Source of the DNA: Yersinia mollaretii ATCC 43969 | GTDB taxonomy: Bacteria > Pseudomonadota > Gammaproteobacteria > Enterobacterales > Enterobacteriaceae | Reading direction: 5' to 3' | Length of the DNA: 64,000 bases | Assembly (NCBI RefSeq): GCF_013282725.1 | Contig: NZ_CP054043.1 | Coordinates: 1,612,001 to 1,676,000, forward strand | In this document: positions 34,588 to 44,568 of the stretch, in pieces | Layout of the letters: every line of letters starts with the position of its first letter | Position numbering within the stretch: position 1 is the stretch's first letter | Program-made: the position numbers and the translations under genes | The notes under the pieces: generated by a model | What the model saw: the letters and a program-made list of their open reading frames with translations, nothing else | The model's database searches: none | Told to the model about the DNA's origin: nothing

Positions 34588-35373
34588 ATGATAGGACCAT
34601 ACGATAGTGTTAAGCCAGTGGCACAACAGGCCCACTGCTTATCCTTACAAGACCAACTCGTGTTGGCTATACCAGCGGATAAGTCAGGAGCACTGATGTT
34701 TTGCTCTGCTTATTCAGGCAGGAAGATAGTGATAACTAAACCGTCACTGTTTATTTGCGCCAATACAGATGAGATTGAGGGAAATAAGAGCCATTGGTTT
34801 TTGCACAGTATTCCCCTAGCGCATTTAATCGAGATTCTCGCCACAGTTGATTCCGCGATGGGGAAATCATTATTGCGTCAGCGGGGGAAAGACCCGATGG
34901 CGACGCCCCTATGGCCAGAGATTATCTCTATCGCGCCGACTGATTATTCGACCAGAGTATCAGTCAATAATATTGCCGTCGATATGATATTGCGTCATCA
35001 GGCGAAGTTTACTATTTGGTGCGAATTATTGCGGAAATATGAAGCCTACGGATTGATGTGCTTTTTATTATCCTCTTCAGAACAGAAAGAGAATATCAGC
35101 ATCAATTATTTAAGCGGGCGTTATGGAGTGTCTACTGCCTATTTCAGGTATTTGTACAAACAGAGTTTTAACAATACCGCCAAGAAAAAGATGATGGGGG
35201 TCCGAATGGCCTCTGCCGTATTAAAACTGATCGAAAGTGAAGCTTCAATCCTTGATGTAGGGCTTGATGCTGGATATTGCTCCGCTTCACATTTTACCAA
35301 TGATATTAAAAAAGAACTGGGGTTAACGCCTTCAGAAATAAGACGCCTGGAGGCGATTTTACATGAAATTTAA
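34588..35373 (+). CDS. ysaE: AraC-family T3SS activator (YsaE/InvF/MxiE-like)
   Basis: A 261-residue regulator. The C-terminal ~100 residues hold a double helix-turn-helix of AraC type: SINYLSGRYGVSTAYFRYLYKQ and SILDVGLDAGYCSASHFTNDIKKE, the second being the conserved signature. The N-terminal part is unlike sugar-binding AraC domains, as for InvF/MxiE. In Ysa, YsaE works with the chaperone SycB to activate effector promoters; the SycB gene is not seen here. It overlaps the secretin gene by 11 bases. Its promoter lies in the 190-base divergent gap shared with sctD. Confidence 0.88.
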   Translation: MIGPYDSVKPVAQQAHCLSLQDQLVLAIPADKSGALMFCSAYSGRKIVITKPSLFICANTDEIEGNKSHWFLHSIPLAHLIEILATVDSAMGKSLLRQRGKDPMATPLWPEIISIAPTDYSTRVSVNNIAVDMILRHQAKFTIWCELLRKYEAYGLMCFLLSSSEQKENISINYLSGRYGVSTAYFRYLYKQSFNNTAKKKMMGVRMASAVLKLIESEASILDVGLDAGYCSASHFTNDIKKELGLTPSEIRRLEAILHEI

Positions 35374-37054
35374 TTGCAAGGGAGTGATCTACTTTTCACT
35401 CTTTATGCTGGCAGGCAATGTGGGTTATCTCAATGCCAATGTGGTGACGGCAGTTCCGGTTGATCAGGAAAGCCTCAATGACTCTTTTGTCGCCAGTAAT
35501 ATCAAGGTCGGTAAGCTGTTTGATGCGGTGGCCGAGCGGCTGAATAAGCCCATTATTCTCAGCAAATTGGCGGCAGAAAAAAAGGTGACTGGCAACTTTA
35601 ATCTGGCGAACGCCGATGAAATGTTTAAAGCACTGGCTCGCCGTATCGCCTTGGTGTGGTACGACGATGGTGCGGGGATCTATGTGTATGACAACAGCGA
35701 AATGCGCAGTGTCATTGTCAACACTCAGGCGGCCGGCAGTACACAGGTGCTTAATTATATTCAGAAAACCGGGATCTACGATAAGCGCTTTCCGGTACGT
35801 ACCCAAGGTGATAACCGTTTGCTGTTTGTCTCCGGCCCACCGCTGTACGTTGAGTTAATTAGCGCGGCGGCTGCCTATCTTGATGAGCGCATTAAGCAGG
35901 AGGATTTGGCTGGCGGTGAGGTGGCGGTGATCCCACTGAAAAACTCATCGGTGACGGATCGCACTTACACCCAGCGCGGACAAACCGTCACTATTCCAGG
36001 GATGCTCTCAGCACTGAATGGTCTATTTCAGGGGAATAACGGTGCAGCGGAAAGCAGCTTAACGATACAGCCTAAAGAGGGTGAGCCAAAGGCTATTGAG
36101 GCTGGATTTCCGGTGCCGCCATCAATCGAAGGGCTAAGTCACACGGCCAAGCCCGCTATGGCTTCTGGCCGCAACAGCCCATTCTCTTTGGTGGCATACC
36201 CCGACAGCAATAGTTTAGTGGTGAAAGGTAGCCCGGAGCAGATTCGCTATGTTCGCCAACTCGTCCACACCTTGGACAGTAGCCGCAGTCAGGTGGAGCT
36301 ATCACTGTGGATTATCGATGTAGTGCGCAGCAAAGTGGACGATTTGGGTGTGCGTTGGGAGGCCGGAAGTATTGGTGTGGGTGGAGGAACTGTCACCTTT
36401 AACCGTAGCACCCTGACTGACAGCAGCATGTTTCTGGCCCAAATCGACGCCATTAGCAAAAGTGGCAATGCGCGTATCGTCTCTCGCCCAGTGATTCTGA
36501 CACAGGAAAATGTCCCTGCCATGTTTGATAACAACACCAGCTTCTATACCCGGGTGGAAGGGGAGCGAGTGGCAACATTGGAGCAGGTAACTTATGGCAC
36601 CATGATCAGCGTGCTACCGCGCCTCTCGGCAGGCAACAGTGTGGAGATGGAAGTCAATATTGAAGATGGCGGACTGAGCCGTGACAAGTCTGGCAAGGTA
36701 GCCGATGTCGAGGGATTACCACAAGTTAACCGCACTAATATCAATACGGTAGCGCGTGTGGGCCGGAACAACAGCTTGCTGATTGGTGGCTATACACGTG
36801 ATCAGGTTGAAGACAGTGAGAGCCAGATTCCGCTTTTAGGTGACATTCCGCTGGTGGGGAACTTGTTTAAATACCGCGCGCACAACCAGCAGAAAATGAT
36901 CCGCATTTTCTTGATTCAACCTCGTCTGCTTGATGAAAACGAAGCTTGGGATGGTCGTCAGTTCTCCGACAACGAACGTCTCACTCAGCATGATAGCCAG
37001 TTACATGGCACGGTTGAGTTTCTGAAAAAGTACACGAGTCAGCCATGGCAATAG
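35363..37054 (+). CDS. sctC: T3SS outer-membrane secretin SctC (InvG/MxiD-like)
   Basis: A 563-residue secretin with a signal peptide (cleavage near residue 25). N0/N1 domains follow (VASNIKVGKLFDAVAERL; FPVRTQGDNRLLFVSG), then an Ala/Pro-rich loop and the secretin barrel with IPLLGDIPLVGNLF near the C-terminus. Forms the outer-membrane ring of the injectisome. The short C-terminal tail is the probable binding site of the pilotin encoded at 28486-28917. Confidence 0.95.
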   Translation: MKFNCKGVIYFSLFMLAGNVGYLNANVVTAVPVDQESLNDSFVASNIKVGKLFDAVAERLNKPIILSKLAAEKKVTGNFNLANADEMFKALARRIALVWYDDGAGIYVYDNSEMRSVIVNTQAAGSTQVLNYIQKTGIYDKRFPVRTQGDNRLLFVSGPPLYVELISAAAAYLDERIKQEDLAGGEVAVIPLKNSSVTDRTYTQRGQTVTIPGMLSALNGLFQGNNGAAESSLTIQPKEGEPKAIEAGFPVPPSIEGLSHTAKPAMASGRNSPFSLVAYPDSNSLVVKGSPEQIRYVRQLVHTLDSSRSQVELSLWIIDVVRSKVDDLGVRWEAGSIGVGGGTVTFNRSTLTDSSMFLAQIDAISKSGNARIVSRPVILTQENVPAMFDNNTSFYTRVEGERVATLEQVTYGTMISVLPRLSAGNSVEMEVNIEDGGLSRDKSGKVADVEGLPQVNRTNINTVARVGRNNSLLIGGYTRDQVEDSESQIPLLGDIPLVGNLFKYRAHNQQKMIRIFLIQPRLLDENEAWDGRQFSDNERLTQHDSQLHGTVEFLKKYTSQPWQ

Positions 37055-38154
37055 GTCCGGTTGGTGGTAATAGCCGCTTCTTAGTGGGCCAGCGTGACAA
37101 AAGCGCCTCGTCGTCGGAGGCCAGTGATGATGCTGATGGTGTCGCACGCGGACAGGGTGTCATTGATAACAGCAGCGAATATGCATCGATGTCTATGTTA
37201 GCGGCGAGCCATATTCGCCGAGGCGGGGGCAAAGCGGACAACAAAGAGGAGTGGATGGGGTTCGCTGAACGTATTTTGGACGTTCAGGCGGATGAGAAAA
37301 TCGTGGAGGTTGAGGGCTTACTCAACCGCCGTTTGATGAATCCACAACAGTTACGTGCCTTTTTGCTGCAATATTTTACCGACACCAGCGATTTACTGAT
37401 GGCGCTGGCGGCGCTGATTCACCGGAGCCGTTTAAAGCGAAAGCAGATCGAGCATCTGGAAGAGCTGCGCGAAATGCTGGAGGCGGAAGACCTCAGTCGT
37501 AGCGCTCAGGCTGGGGTCAATATTGCTTTGGTGGCGAAAGCGTTCGCCCAAAGAATGCAGCAGTCCGCAGGCGACCTGAGAATGCTCTATCGTGAATTTC
37601 TCAGTTATGAGGGGCCGGTGGTCTATCTCTATGAGCAATGGGCGGAAGAGCAAGAGGCTCAAGAGCGCGAAAATATTATGCGCTATCTGGCCCGCGCGTT
37701 GGCTTGTGACCTACAGGTATTACCGCTGGGCAATGTCAATGTTAATGAATTTGGTCGCTTCTTTAATCGCATTCGAAACTTAAGGGAGATGCAGTCACTG
37801 GATGGAATATTCCGTCAGCGCTTTTTACATGCTGGATTTGCCTTTATTGGCCAAAATGGTGATAAAGCACTTAGCAAATTATTTACCAGTGGCATTCGTA
37901 ATCAAGAGAGTTTTAACGACAGCTTACTGACCTTTATTTCACAACAGCTCAGTGTATTAAGCACTGATATGCGCGCGCGATTTTTACAGATTTTGATTAT
38001 TGCTTTTTCTACGTTACCGACAGGGATTTTTTCTTCGTTGGAGGAACGCGAGCATTTCATTGACGAATTGAAGAAATATATGAGCCATCTTATGGAGCAG
38101 GAATTTATTTTGGCTCAAAGGGTGTCACCTGACGAAAAAGAGAATATGTCATGA
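37045..38154 (+). CDS. sctW: T3SS gatekeeper SctW (InvE/MxiC-like)
   Basis: A 369-residue helical protein. The N-terminal ~60 residues are flexible, rich in Ser/Asp/Gly, followed by the X-bundle-type helical domains of HrpJ/InvE family proteins (about 70-365). Gatekeepers hold back effectors until translocators are exported. Overlaps of 10 bases with sctC and 4 with sctV show coupled translation. The translocators it would normally serve are not found in the expected place downstream. Confidence 0.9.
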   Translation: MAIGPVGGNSRFLVGQRDKSASSSEASDDADGVARGQGVIDNSSEYASMSMLAASHIRRGGGKADNKEEWMGFAERILDVQADEKIVEVEGLLNRRLMNPQQLRAFLLQYFTDTSDLLMALAALIHRSRLKRKQIEHLEELREMLEAEDLSRSAQAGVNIALVAKAFAQRMQQSAGDLRMLYREFLSYEGPVVYLYEQWAEEQEAQERENIMRYLARALACDLQVLPLGNVNVNEFGRFFNRIRNLREMQSLDGIFRQRFLHAGFAFIGQNGDKALSKLFTSGIRNQESFNDSLLTFISQQLSVLSTDMRARFLQILIIAFSTLPTGIFSSLEEREHFIDELKKYMSHLMEQEFILAQRVSPDEKENMS

Positions 38155-40223
38155 ATAAAATTGCCGGACTATTGTTAGATATTCGCAAACGTCCTGAATT
38201 AATGGTGCTAATCATCATGGTGATGGTGATTGCCATGCTGATTATCCCTTTGCCGACTTTTTTAGTCGACCTGCTAATTGGTTTGAATATCATGATATCC
38301 GTATTGATATTCTTGGGTTCATTTTATATTACACGGGTGCTGGATTTCAGATCGTTTCCTTCCATTTTATTAATTACCACCTTATTCCGTCTGGCACTCT
38401 CGATCAGTACCAGCCGTCTTATTTTGCTAGAGGCGGATGCTGGCGACATTATTGCCACCTTTGGGCAATTTGTGATTCAGGACAATCTGGTGGTAGGGAT
38501 GGTGGTATTTGCCATCGTCACCATCGTGCAGTTTATTGTGATCACCAAAGGTTCTGAACGTATTGCCGAAGTGGCCGCCCGCTTCTCACTGGATGCCATG
38601 CCGGGTAAACAGATGAGCATTGATGCTGACCTGCGTGCTGGTGTGATCGATGAAGCGACAGTCAAAGAGAAACGTAATGATATGGAGAATGAGAGCCAGC
38701 TTTACGGCTCATTTGATGGCGCGATGAAGTTTATTAAAGGTGACGCCATCGCCGGGATTATCATTATTTTTGTTAACTTGATTGGCGGTATTTCTGTCGG
38801 TATGGCGCAGCAGGGCATGGATATGTCGAGTGCATTGAATACCTTCAGCTTGCTGACCATTGGTGATGGTCTGGTGGCGCAAATACCGGCACTGCTTATC
38901 TCCATCAGCGCCGGTTTCATTGTGACTCGCGTGGGCGGGAATGAAAAAAACCTCGGCGAGAATATTGTCTCTGAGCTGTTCGCCAAAGACTTTACCATCC
39001 TGATTACCGGCATCATTGTTTGTGCTATCGGCTTCCTACCCGGATTTCCGACCCTGATTTTCCTGCTGCTGTCCGGCTTAATGTTTGGGCTGTTGTGGTA
39101 TCGCCTCCACCAGAAGCGCCAAGAGAAAAAACGACTCTCTGGCGAAGGGCAGAGTGAGGCTGAAGTTAGCCCTGATGTGGCGGAAGGTGAAACCCGACGG
39201 GAGAGCCAAGAGTCGGAGGATGAATATGTTCCGGAAACGCTGCCGATTATTATTTCTGTCAGCCAAGCCCACAAGGCGTTGCTGGAGGAGAACCATTTTC
39301 TCTCCCGCATCAAGAAAGATATTTTTGTGCGCTATGGTTACCGTATTCCTGATATTGCGATTAACTACTCTCCGATAGTTCCAGACAATAAAATCATTGT
39401 GCTGATTAATGAAGTACAGGCGGGTGAATATCATATCTGCTTTGGGGGCTTCCGCCTGCTGACGGTAAATGATGAGCTGGAATATCTTGGATTGGAGTTA
39501 ATTCGTTTTAGTGATGAAAACCGAGTGGTCAGTACTTGGCTTGCTGGTCAATATAAGGATGAGATTCAACAGCTGGGCTTGGCCGTACGCGATGATATGC
39601 ACGAAATGATCGACTGTATCGGAACACTGTTATTGCATCATATTAATGAATTCTTTGGCATCCAAGAAACCAAAAATTTACTCGACGATCTGGAAAGAAA
39701 ATACCCTGAGTTATTAAAAGAGTGTTATCGCCACGCGACAGTACAAAAAATTACTGAAGTATTTCAGCGTCTACTGATGGAAAAAATATCCATCCGTAAT
39801 ATGAAACTGATTTTGGAAACACTGGTGCAGTGGGTGCCGAAAGAGAAAGACGGCATGATGTTGGTTGAATATGTCCGGGGCGCGATGGCGCGTTATATCT
39901 CTTCTCGTTTTGCGACTGATGGGCGTCTTAATGTCCTGATGCTCAATACCCAGTACGAAGATGCTATTCGTCAAGGTATCCGCCAAGCGTCTGGCGGTGG
40001 TTTCCTTAATCTTGATCCAGCAAAAACAGATGAGATTATTCAGGCATTTTCTCTGGCACTGGAAAATAGCTATTTCTCTGTCCGCGACATAAATGTACTT
40101 GTCCCCGTCGATATTCGACGCTTTGTGAAAAAAATCCTTGAAAGTCGTTTCCCTGAATTGGAGGTGCTCTCATTTAATGAGATCTCCGAAACAGTGAAAG
40201 TGAATGTTATTAAAACCGTGTAG
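38151..40223 (+). CDS. sctV: T3SS export gate protein SctV (InvA/MxiA-like)
   Basis: A 690-residue FHIPEP-family protein. An N-terminal membrane domain has about eight helices (1-320), with the conserved loop FRLALSISTSRLIL...GDIIATFGQF and GSERIAEVAARFSLDAMPGKQMSIDADLRAG. A charged linker (330-365) precedes the cytoplasmic nonameric ring domain (about 370-690). It works with SctR-S-T-U in the export gate; those four genes do not follow sctQ here. Confidence 0.96.
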   Translation: MNKIAGLLLDIRKRPELMVLIIMVMVIAMLIIPLPTFLVDLLIGLNIMISVLIFLGSFYITRVLDFRSFPSILLITTLFRLALSISTSRLILLEADAGDIIATFGQFVIQDNLVVGMVVFAIVTIVQFIVITKGSERIAEVAARFSLDAMPGKQMSIDADLRAGVIDEATVKEKRNDMENESQLYGSFDGAMKFIKGDAIAGIIIIFVNLIGGISVGMAQQGMDMSSALNTFSLLTIGDGLVAQIPALLISISAGFIVTRVGGNEKNLGENIVSELFAKDFTILITGIIVCAIGFLPGFPTLIFLLLSGLMFGLLWYRLHQKRQEKKRLSGEGQSEAEVSPDVAEGETRRESQESEDEYVPETLPIIISVSQAHKALLEENHFLSRIKKDIFVRYGYRIPDIAINYSPIVPDNKIIVLINEVQAGEYHICFGGFRLLTVNDELEYLGLELIRFSDENRVVSTWLAGQYKDEIQQLGLAVRDDMHEMIDCIGTLLLHHINEFFGIQETKNLLDDLERKYPELLKECYRHATVQKITEVFQRLLMEKISIRNMKLILETLVQWVPKEKDGMMLVEYVRGAMARYISSRFATDGRLNVLMLNTQYEDAIRQGIRQASGGGFLNLDPAKTDEIIQAFSLALENSYFSVRDINVLVPVDIRRFVKKILESRFPELEVLSFNEISETVKVNVIKTV

Positions 40224-40234
40224 GGAGAACCACC

Positions 40235-40642
40235 ATGAAATACCGTTTTGTTGAAGCATTAAATACCTTTTTATCTACTGAAGGTCGTCAAGACTTAATT
40301 AACTCGCAGTTAGATTGTCATTCCACTATTCAGCTAGAGCTGAATGAATCACCGCCTATTAACGTGGATCTGGTGACGAATGATGTCATTTTGTGGAGCA
40401 ATCTCTATGAATATCACGGCATCAATCTTGATGCGGTCAGTTATCCCTTATTAAGTGATCTGCTGGAATATACACCGCGCTGTTTTCAGGTGGGCCAACC
40501 AGCGCTGAATATTACCAATAACACCTTTGTCCTCTCTGCCGTGATGCATGAAGACGCAATGAGTGACCCACAGTTATTCTCCGCCAGTCTGGAAGAGTTT
40601 TACGAACGTAGCAGCCGCCTTATGACTCTGCTAACAGCCTAA
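40235..40642 (+). CDS. T3SS class IB chaperone (InvB/Spa15-like)
   Basis: A 135-residue acidic protein in the invB/spa15 position between sctV and sctN. It has alternating helix and strand segments (STIQLELNESPPINVDLV; RCFQVGQPALNITNNTFVLSA), consistent with the Spa15/InvB fold. These chaperones bind N-termini of several effectors, SipA among them in Salmonella, so the SipA-like protein at 44569 is a plausible client. The Ysa name would be ysaX by position. Confidence 0.8.
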   Translation: MKYRFVEALNTFLSTEGRQDLINSQLDCHSTIQLELNESPPINVDLVTNDVILWSNLYEYHGINLDAVSYPLLSDLLEYTPRCFQVGQPALNITNNTFVLSAVMHEDAMSDPQLFSASLEEFYERSSRLMTLLTA

Positions 40643-40645
40643 ATC

Positions 40646-41938
40646 ATGAAAATTTTTGAAACCTGCGCGCACCCGTCGCGCATTCATGGTTGCCTTATCG
40701 AAGCCCCGCTGCATGGTGTTTTTATTGGTGAAATCTGTCTGATTGAGCGCGATTTGCGCCAGTCGGAAGTGATTGCCAAAGCCCAAGTGGTGGGTTTTCG
40801 CGGTGATCTCACCATCTTAAGTTTGATTGGGCGGGCGCAGGGGTTGACGCGTGAAGTGGTGATCCGCCCGACGGGTCAGCCGTTTGTGTTTGAGATGGGT
40901 GATCACTTGGCGGGCAAGATCTATAACGCGGCCGGAGAGGAGGTCGGCGTACTGAACAGTGAGGCCGTTTTAGCCGAGCCTTCATTCACTGTGCTGCGGC
41001 GGGTAGATAACCCACCCGTTGCTGTGGAACTGCGTCGCCCAGTCAGTGAGCCGCTGGTGACGGGGGTCAGAGCGATTGATGGTCTGCTCACCTGTGGTCA
41101 GGGGCAGCGCATGGGGATTTTTGCGGCGGCAGGGAGCGGTAAAACCTCCCTGATGAGCATGATTATGAATCATGCGGTGGCGGATATTTGTATCGTCGCA
41201 CTCATTGGTGAACGTGGCCGTGAGGTGACCGAGTTTATCCATGAGTTGCAGGTATCACCGCGCAGCGCACAAACCATTTTGGTGTACGCCACCTCGGACA
41301 GCCCGGCAGTAGAGCGCTGCAATGCAGCCCTATTGGCGACGGCGATGGCGGAATATTTCCGTGATCAAGGGCGCGATGTTCTGCTGTTTGTTGACTCCAT
41401 GACCCGCTATGCGCGCGCCTTGCGTGATGTCGCGCTGGCCGCAGGGGAACTTCCGGCCCGCCGTGGCTACCCCGCTTCTGTTTTCGAACAACTGCCATTA
41501 CTGCTGGAGCGCCCCGGCGCGGTGCAGCATGGCTCCATCACCGCGTTTTATACCGTGCTGTTGGAGAGTGAAGAGGAGTCCGACCCTATTGGCGACGAGA
41601 TTCGCTCCATTATCGATGGTCATATCTACCTCAGTGCCAAACTCGCCGGACGGGGTCACTACCCCGCGATTGATATTTTGCACAGCATCAGCCGTGTGTT
41701 CTCGAAGGTGAGTACCCCGGTGCATCGTCAGGCGGCGGCCAAAACACGAGATATGCTCGGGCGGCTCGATCAGATCCAGCTCTATCTCGATCTGGGTGAG
41801 TATCAGCGTGGCGAGAATGCGGACAATGACCATGCACTGGATAACCGAGAGGTGATTGAGGGCTTTTTACAGCAGTCGATGGATGAGACGGGGGATTTCG
41901 CCAGCACCCTCAATCAGCTCAGTGAGTTGACCGACTGA
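40646..41938 (+). CDS. sctN: T3SS ATPase SctN (InvC/Spa47-like)
   Basis: A 430-residue ATPase with Walker A AAAGSGKTSL (residues ~161-170), ALIGERGREV, Walker B DVLLFVDSMTRYARA and the SctN/FliI feature SRVFSKV. It unfolds and dechaperones substrates at the gate. It overlaps sctO by one to three bases and is otherwise full length with all catalytic motifs intact. Confidence 0.95.
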   Translation: MKIFETCAHPSRIHGCLIEAPLHGVFIGEICLIERDLRQSEVIAKAQVVGFRGDLTILSLIGRAQGLTREVVIRPTGQPFVFEMGDHLAGKIYNAAGEEVGVLNSEAVLAEPSFTVLRRVDNPPVAVELRRPVSEPLVTGVRAIDGLLTCGQGQRMGIFAAAGSGKTSLMSMIMNHAVADICIVALIGERGREVTEFIHELQVSPRSAQTILVYATSDSPAVERCNAALLATAMAEYFRDQGRDVLLFVDSMTRYARALRDVALAAGELPARRGYPASVFEQLPLLLERPGAVQHGSITAFYTVLLESEEESDPIGDEIRSIIDGHIYLSAKLAGRGHYPAIDILHSISRVFSKVSTPVHRQAAAKTRDMLGRLDQIQLYLDLGEYQRGENADNDHALDNREVIEGFLQQSMDETGDFASTLNQLSELTD

Positions 41939-42393
41939 TGGTCAAGAACCTGCTGAGCCTGACGGAGCGGCGGCTGGATCGGGCTAAACAAGAACAGCAG
42001 AAGTTGCTGCGCGCGATACAGACACTGAAACAGCAGCAGCAGGATGTATGGACGCGAATTCAGGTGATGGAAGCCCAGAGCGTCCTGTTTGACCAGTCTG
42101 CTGAGCTGACCCGAGAGGCTTTTTTTGAACGCCAGCGGCATAAGGCAGCCTTACTGGCTGAGATTGCCCGCCTGTTATATCAACAGGAAAACTTGCAGGC
42201 GGAACAGATAAAACTCGAGCAGGGGCAACAAGTTATACAGCAGCGGCTAAGAGACGCGAATAATCGGTGTGAGAAATTCCGAAGTTATCTAAAGCGGGAA
42301 CGTAGCAGACTGCGGTTAAATTTGGAGCTTCAGCAACAGTACGAAATTGAGGAGTTATCCACCTATGGTGGCGATAAAACAAGCACCCACTAG
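41938..42393 (+). CDS. sctO: T3SS ATPase stalk SctO (InvI/SpaM-like)
   Basis: A 151-residue, almost wholly alpha-helical coiled coil rich in Gln, Arg, Glu and Leu, the normal length and composition of InvI/SpaM/FliJ stalk proteins that insert into the ATPase ring. Position between sctN and sctP supports the call. Starts at a TGATG junction with sctN. Confidence 0.8.
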   Translation: MVKNLLSLTERRLDRAKQEQQKLLRAIQTLKQQQQDVWTRIQVMEAQSVLFDQSAELTREAFFERQRHKAALLAEIARLLYQQENLQAEQIKLEQGQQVIQQRLRDANNRCEKFRSYLKRERSRLRLNLELQQQYEIEELSTYGGDKTSTH

Positions 42394-43513
42394 CACCTCG
42401 CTTGATCTCAAGGGGGATGACTCGGCCCGGATCTCCTCGTCAGCGATACGACGGGGTGAGAGTGAGCAGAGAGTGAGTTCAGTGCGGGGGGAAGCGCAAA
42501 AAAAAGCAGCAGAGTTGTTGGATAAATTGTTGCTGGATAAAACCAAGCAACGCAAAAAACAGCAGGAGGAGCCGACAGTACCCACACTGTGGGTTCCCAC
42601 AATGCCGATAAACAGCCTGCCGCTGAGTGCACCCGTGAAGCTGCATTTTGCGCAGCCGCTGGTTTCCGAGCAGGCACCCGCAGGTGAGGTTTTGGCTCCT
42701 ATCTCTGAGGCAGCGGCAGAGCGACCACAGGCGGTAGAGGTAGCACCTACGAAATCCATCTCACTTGAGAAAAACATCACTCTAGCGAAACTCGGCAGTG
42801 AACAAGTGCCGACTCCGGTGGTGGACAAGAAGAGTAGTGTCGTGGTGGCTGACACCTTCACTCGGCCGAATGTGATCCCGCAGGAGAGCGGTGATCAGCA
42901 GCTTGCTGGCTTATCTCCAGTGGCGGGAGAGAACCCGGTGATGTTGAACACCTCTGTTCCCACTTTTTCCGCCGAGGGTGATAAAGCGGCGATGGCCCAC
43001 ACGCCACTCCCCACACCGGCCCCTGATATGCCGCGTGTCGTGACCCGAGATTCTCTGTTTAACACAGCAGAATCTGGGCGTGAATCAGCCTCTTCTGCGC
43101 CTTTTGCAGATAAAAAGGAGAACGCACAGGGTGATGAGCGGCCACAGGGGGTGGTCACACAACCCTCGACAACACCTGCTGCCACACTCAGTGATGCGGT
43201 CGAGATAAAAGCGCCTCCTCAGACCTTACCGGAGGGGATGGCTGCTGAGGGGATGATGGCGAAGGGGGAACCGATGACGGAGCATCGCACCCTGAGCTAC
43301 ACCTTTACCCAGTGGAAAAACAGCCCGATGGTGACCTTCGAATTGTCGGGGGCTGGGGAGCTGACCGCCCTGACCGCCAGTGCAGAAGTGCAACAGGCGC
43401 TACAAGAAAATCACTATTTGCTGGAGTCTGAAAACCCGCTGCACTTTCGTGATGACGAACAGGATAAAGAGCGTCGTGGTCGGCAGCAATCAGAGCAAGA
43501 GGATGAGGCATGA
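42365..43513 (+). CDS. sctP: T3SS needle-length regulator SctP (InvJ/SpaN-like)
   Basis: A 382-residue Pro/Ala/Ser-rich, low-complexity protein with a short ordered C-terminal region. It matches the InvJ/SpaN molecular-ruler family by place and composition; primary sequence in this family is poorly conserved. ATG at 42365 follows a GGAG site inside sctO and is preferred over the upstream in-frame start. Overlaps sctQ by 4 bases. It controls the switch from needle to translocator secretion. Confidence 0.75.
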   Translation: MVAIKQAPTSTSLDLKGDDSARISSSAIRRGESEQRVSSVRGEAQKKAAELLDKLLLDKTKQRKKQQEEPTVPTLWVPTMPINSLPLSAPVKLHFAQPLVSEQAPAGEVLAPISEAAAERPQAVEVAPTKSISLEKNITLAKLGSEQVPTPVVDKKSSVVVADTFTRPNVIPQESGDQQLAGLSPVAGENPVMLNTSVPTFSAEGDKAAMAHTPLPTPAPDMPRVVTRDSLFNTAESGRESASSAPFADKKENAQGDERPQGVVTQPSTTPAATLSDAVEIKAPPQTLPEGMAAEGMMAKGEPMTEHRTLSYTFTQWKNSPMVTFELSGAGELTALTASAEVQQALQENHYLLESENPLHFRDDEQDKERRGRQQSEQEDEA

Positions 43514-44469
43514 CCCTGCTTAAAATCCGTCGGCTCAGTGCACTTCACATTCAGGTGATGCGCTGGCAACAGCGCTATCAACCGGACAACAGCACCATCA
43601 CTCCCCAAACGGGGGAGCGCTATTTTCGACTGCAATTGTTGAGCGCCACTGAAAAAGTGTCGGCGCTCATCCCGGTTGAGCGTTGGTGTCATTTCTGTTG
43701 GCCGGAACTGAACAGTTGTGCTTGGCAGGGGCTGGATGAACCCAATCTCATCCGCATTTTTACGCAGCAAAACGACGGCGGGACTTTTTTCAGCGGCGCG
43801 TTTCGTGTGGAGAACATTGAGGTTGTGGAGGGCGGGGCGGTCAATTGGCCTTGGCTTACCGTCACAGAGCCAACACTGGGGACGGTGTTGTTAGCGTCAC
43901 CTTTCAGCCAGCTTGAGGCGATGCCCGCCGAGCAGAAAGTCTGGCCGGATGTGACTCAACAGATCGATTGGGTGCTGGGCTACAGCCACATCAGCGCCCG
44001 ACTATTACAGACGCTAGCGCTCCGCGATGTGCTCTGTATTCAACAATTGCAATTGCACTTAACTGTAACGGGTCGCGCAGTCGCCCGCTTTCAAAAACAG
44101 CAAGAGGGAGTATTCGTGGTGGAAGAGATGATTGATGATACGCCAGAGGCGGAAGAGACCCTGCCGAGGCTGGATGAGGTGCTGCCGGAGAACGTGCCAC
44201 GCCCATTTGATGTGGCGGGTGTCACTGTGAAATTGACCTTTGTATTGGGTCACAGCGATATTCCGTTACAGGAGTTGGCGCATATCCAGCCGGGGGCGGT
44301 GTATGAGCTGGGCGCGGATAAAGATCGTGAAGTGAAAATCTATGCCAATAGCGTATCGCAATTGCTGGAGAGATTCCGTCAGGATAACAGCACCTTTGAA
44401 ACCATGATTCAATTGCTGACCAAAATGACCGAAGATCTGCATCGTTATAATGCAGGCTATCTTCAATAA
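43510..44469 (+). CDS. sctQ: T3SS sorting-platform C-ring protein SctQ (SpaO-like)
   Basis: A 319-residue protein with a variable N-terminal domain and two SPOA-type domains in the C-terminal half (VTKLTFVLGHSDIPLQELAHI-type segment near 235-300; GAVYELGADKDREVKIYANS). It forms the sorting platform with SctK and SctL. It is the last structural gene here: the next gene, 99 bases on, is an effector rather than sctR (spaP), unlike Ysa and SPI-1 order. Confidence 0.9.
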   Translation: MTLLKIRRLSALHIQVMRWQQRYQPDNSTITPQTGERYFRLQLLSATEKVSALIPVERWCHFCWPELNSCAWQGLDEPNLIRIFTQQNDGGTFFSGAFRVENIEVVEGGAVNWPWLTVTEPTLGTVLLASPFSQLEAMPAEQKVWPDVTQQIDWVLGYSHISARLLQTLALRDVLCIQQLQLHLTVTGRAVARFQKQQEGVFVVEEMIDDTPEAEETLPRLDEVLPENVPRPFDVAGVTVKLTFVLGHSDIPLQELAHIQPGAVYELGADKDREVKIYANSVSQLLERFRQDNSTFETMIQLLTKMTEDLHRYNAGYLQ

Positions 44470-44568
44470 TTAAATCGCGGTAATACCACAGAGTGCAGGG
44501 TGCTTTTTAAAAATAGCGCCATGCACTGTATTACACATTTTTTGGCTGTTTAAAATAAGGTGATAGCC
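44470..44568 (+). other. Junction where sctR-S-T-U and translocator genes are expected
   Basis: Only 99 bases separate sctQ from the next gene. In Ysa and SPI-1 loci this point is followed by the four export-gate genes, a translocator chaperone and the translocators. The gap holds an imperfect hairpin (about 44489-44533) and an AAGG ribosome site for the downstream gene. No insertion sequence, terminal repeat or fragment of the missing genes is visible. Confidence 0.8.

Noticed and set aside
44470..44568. Hidden or frameshifted remnants of sctR/S/T/U after sctQ
   Set aside because: All six frames over the 99-base gap hold nothing like the hydrophobic SctR-S-T-U sequences, and the space is too small.
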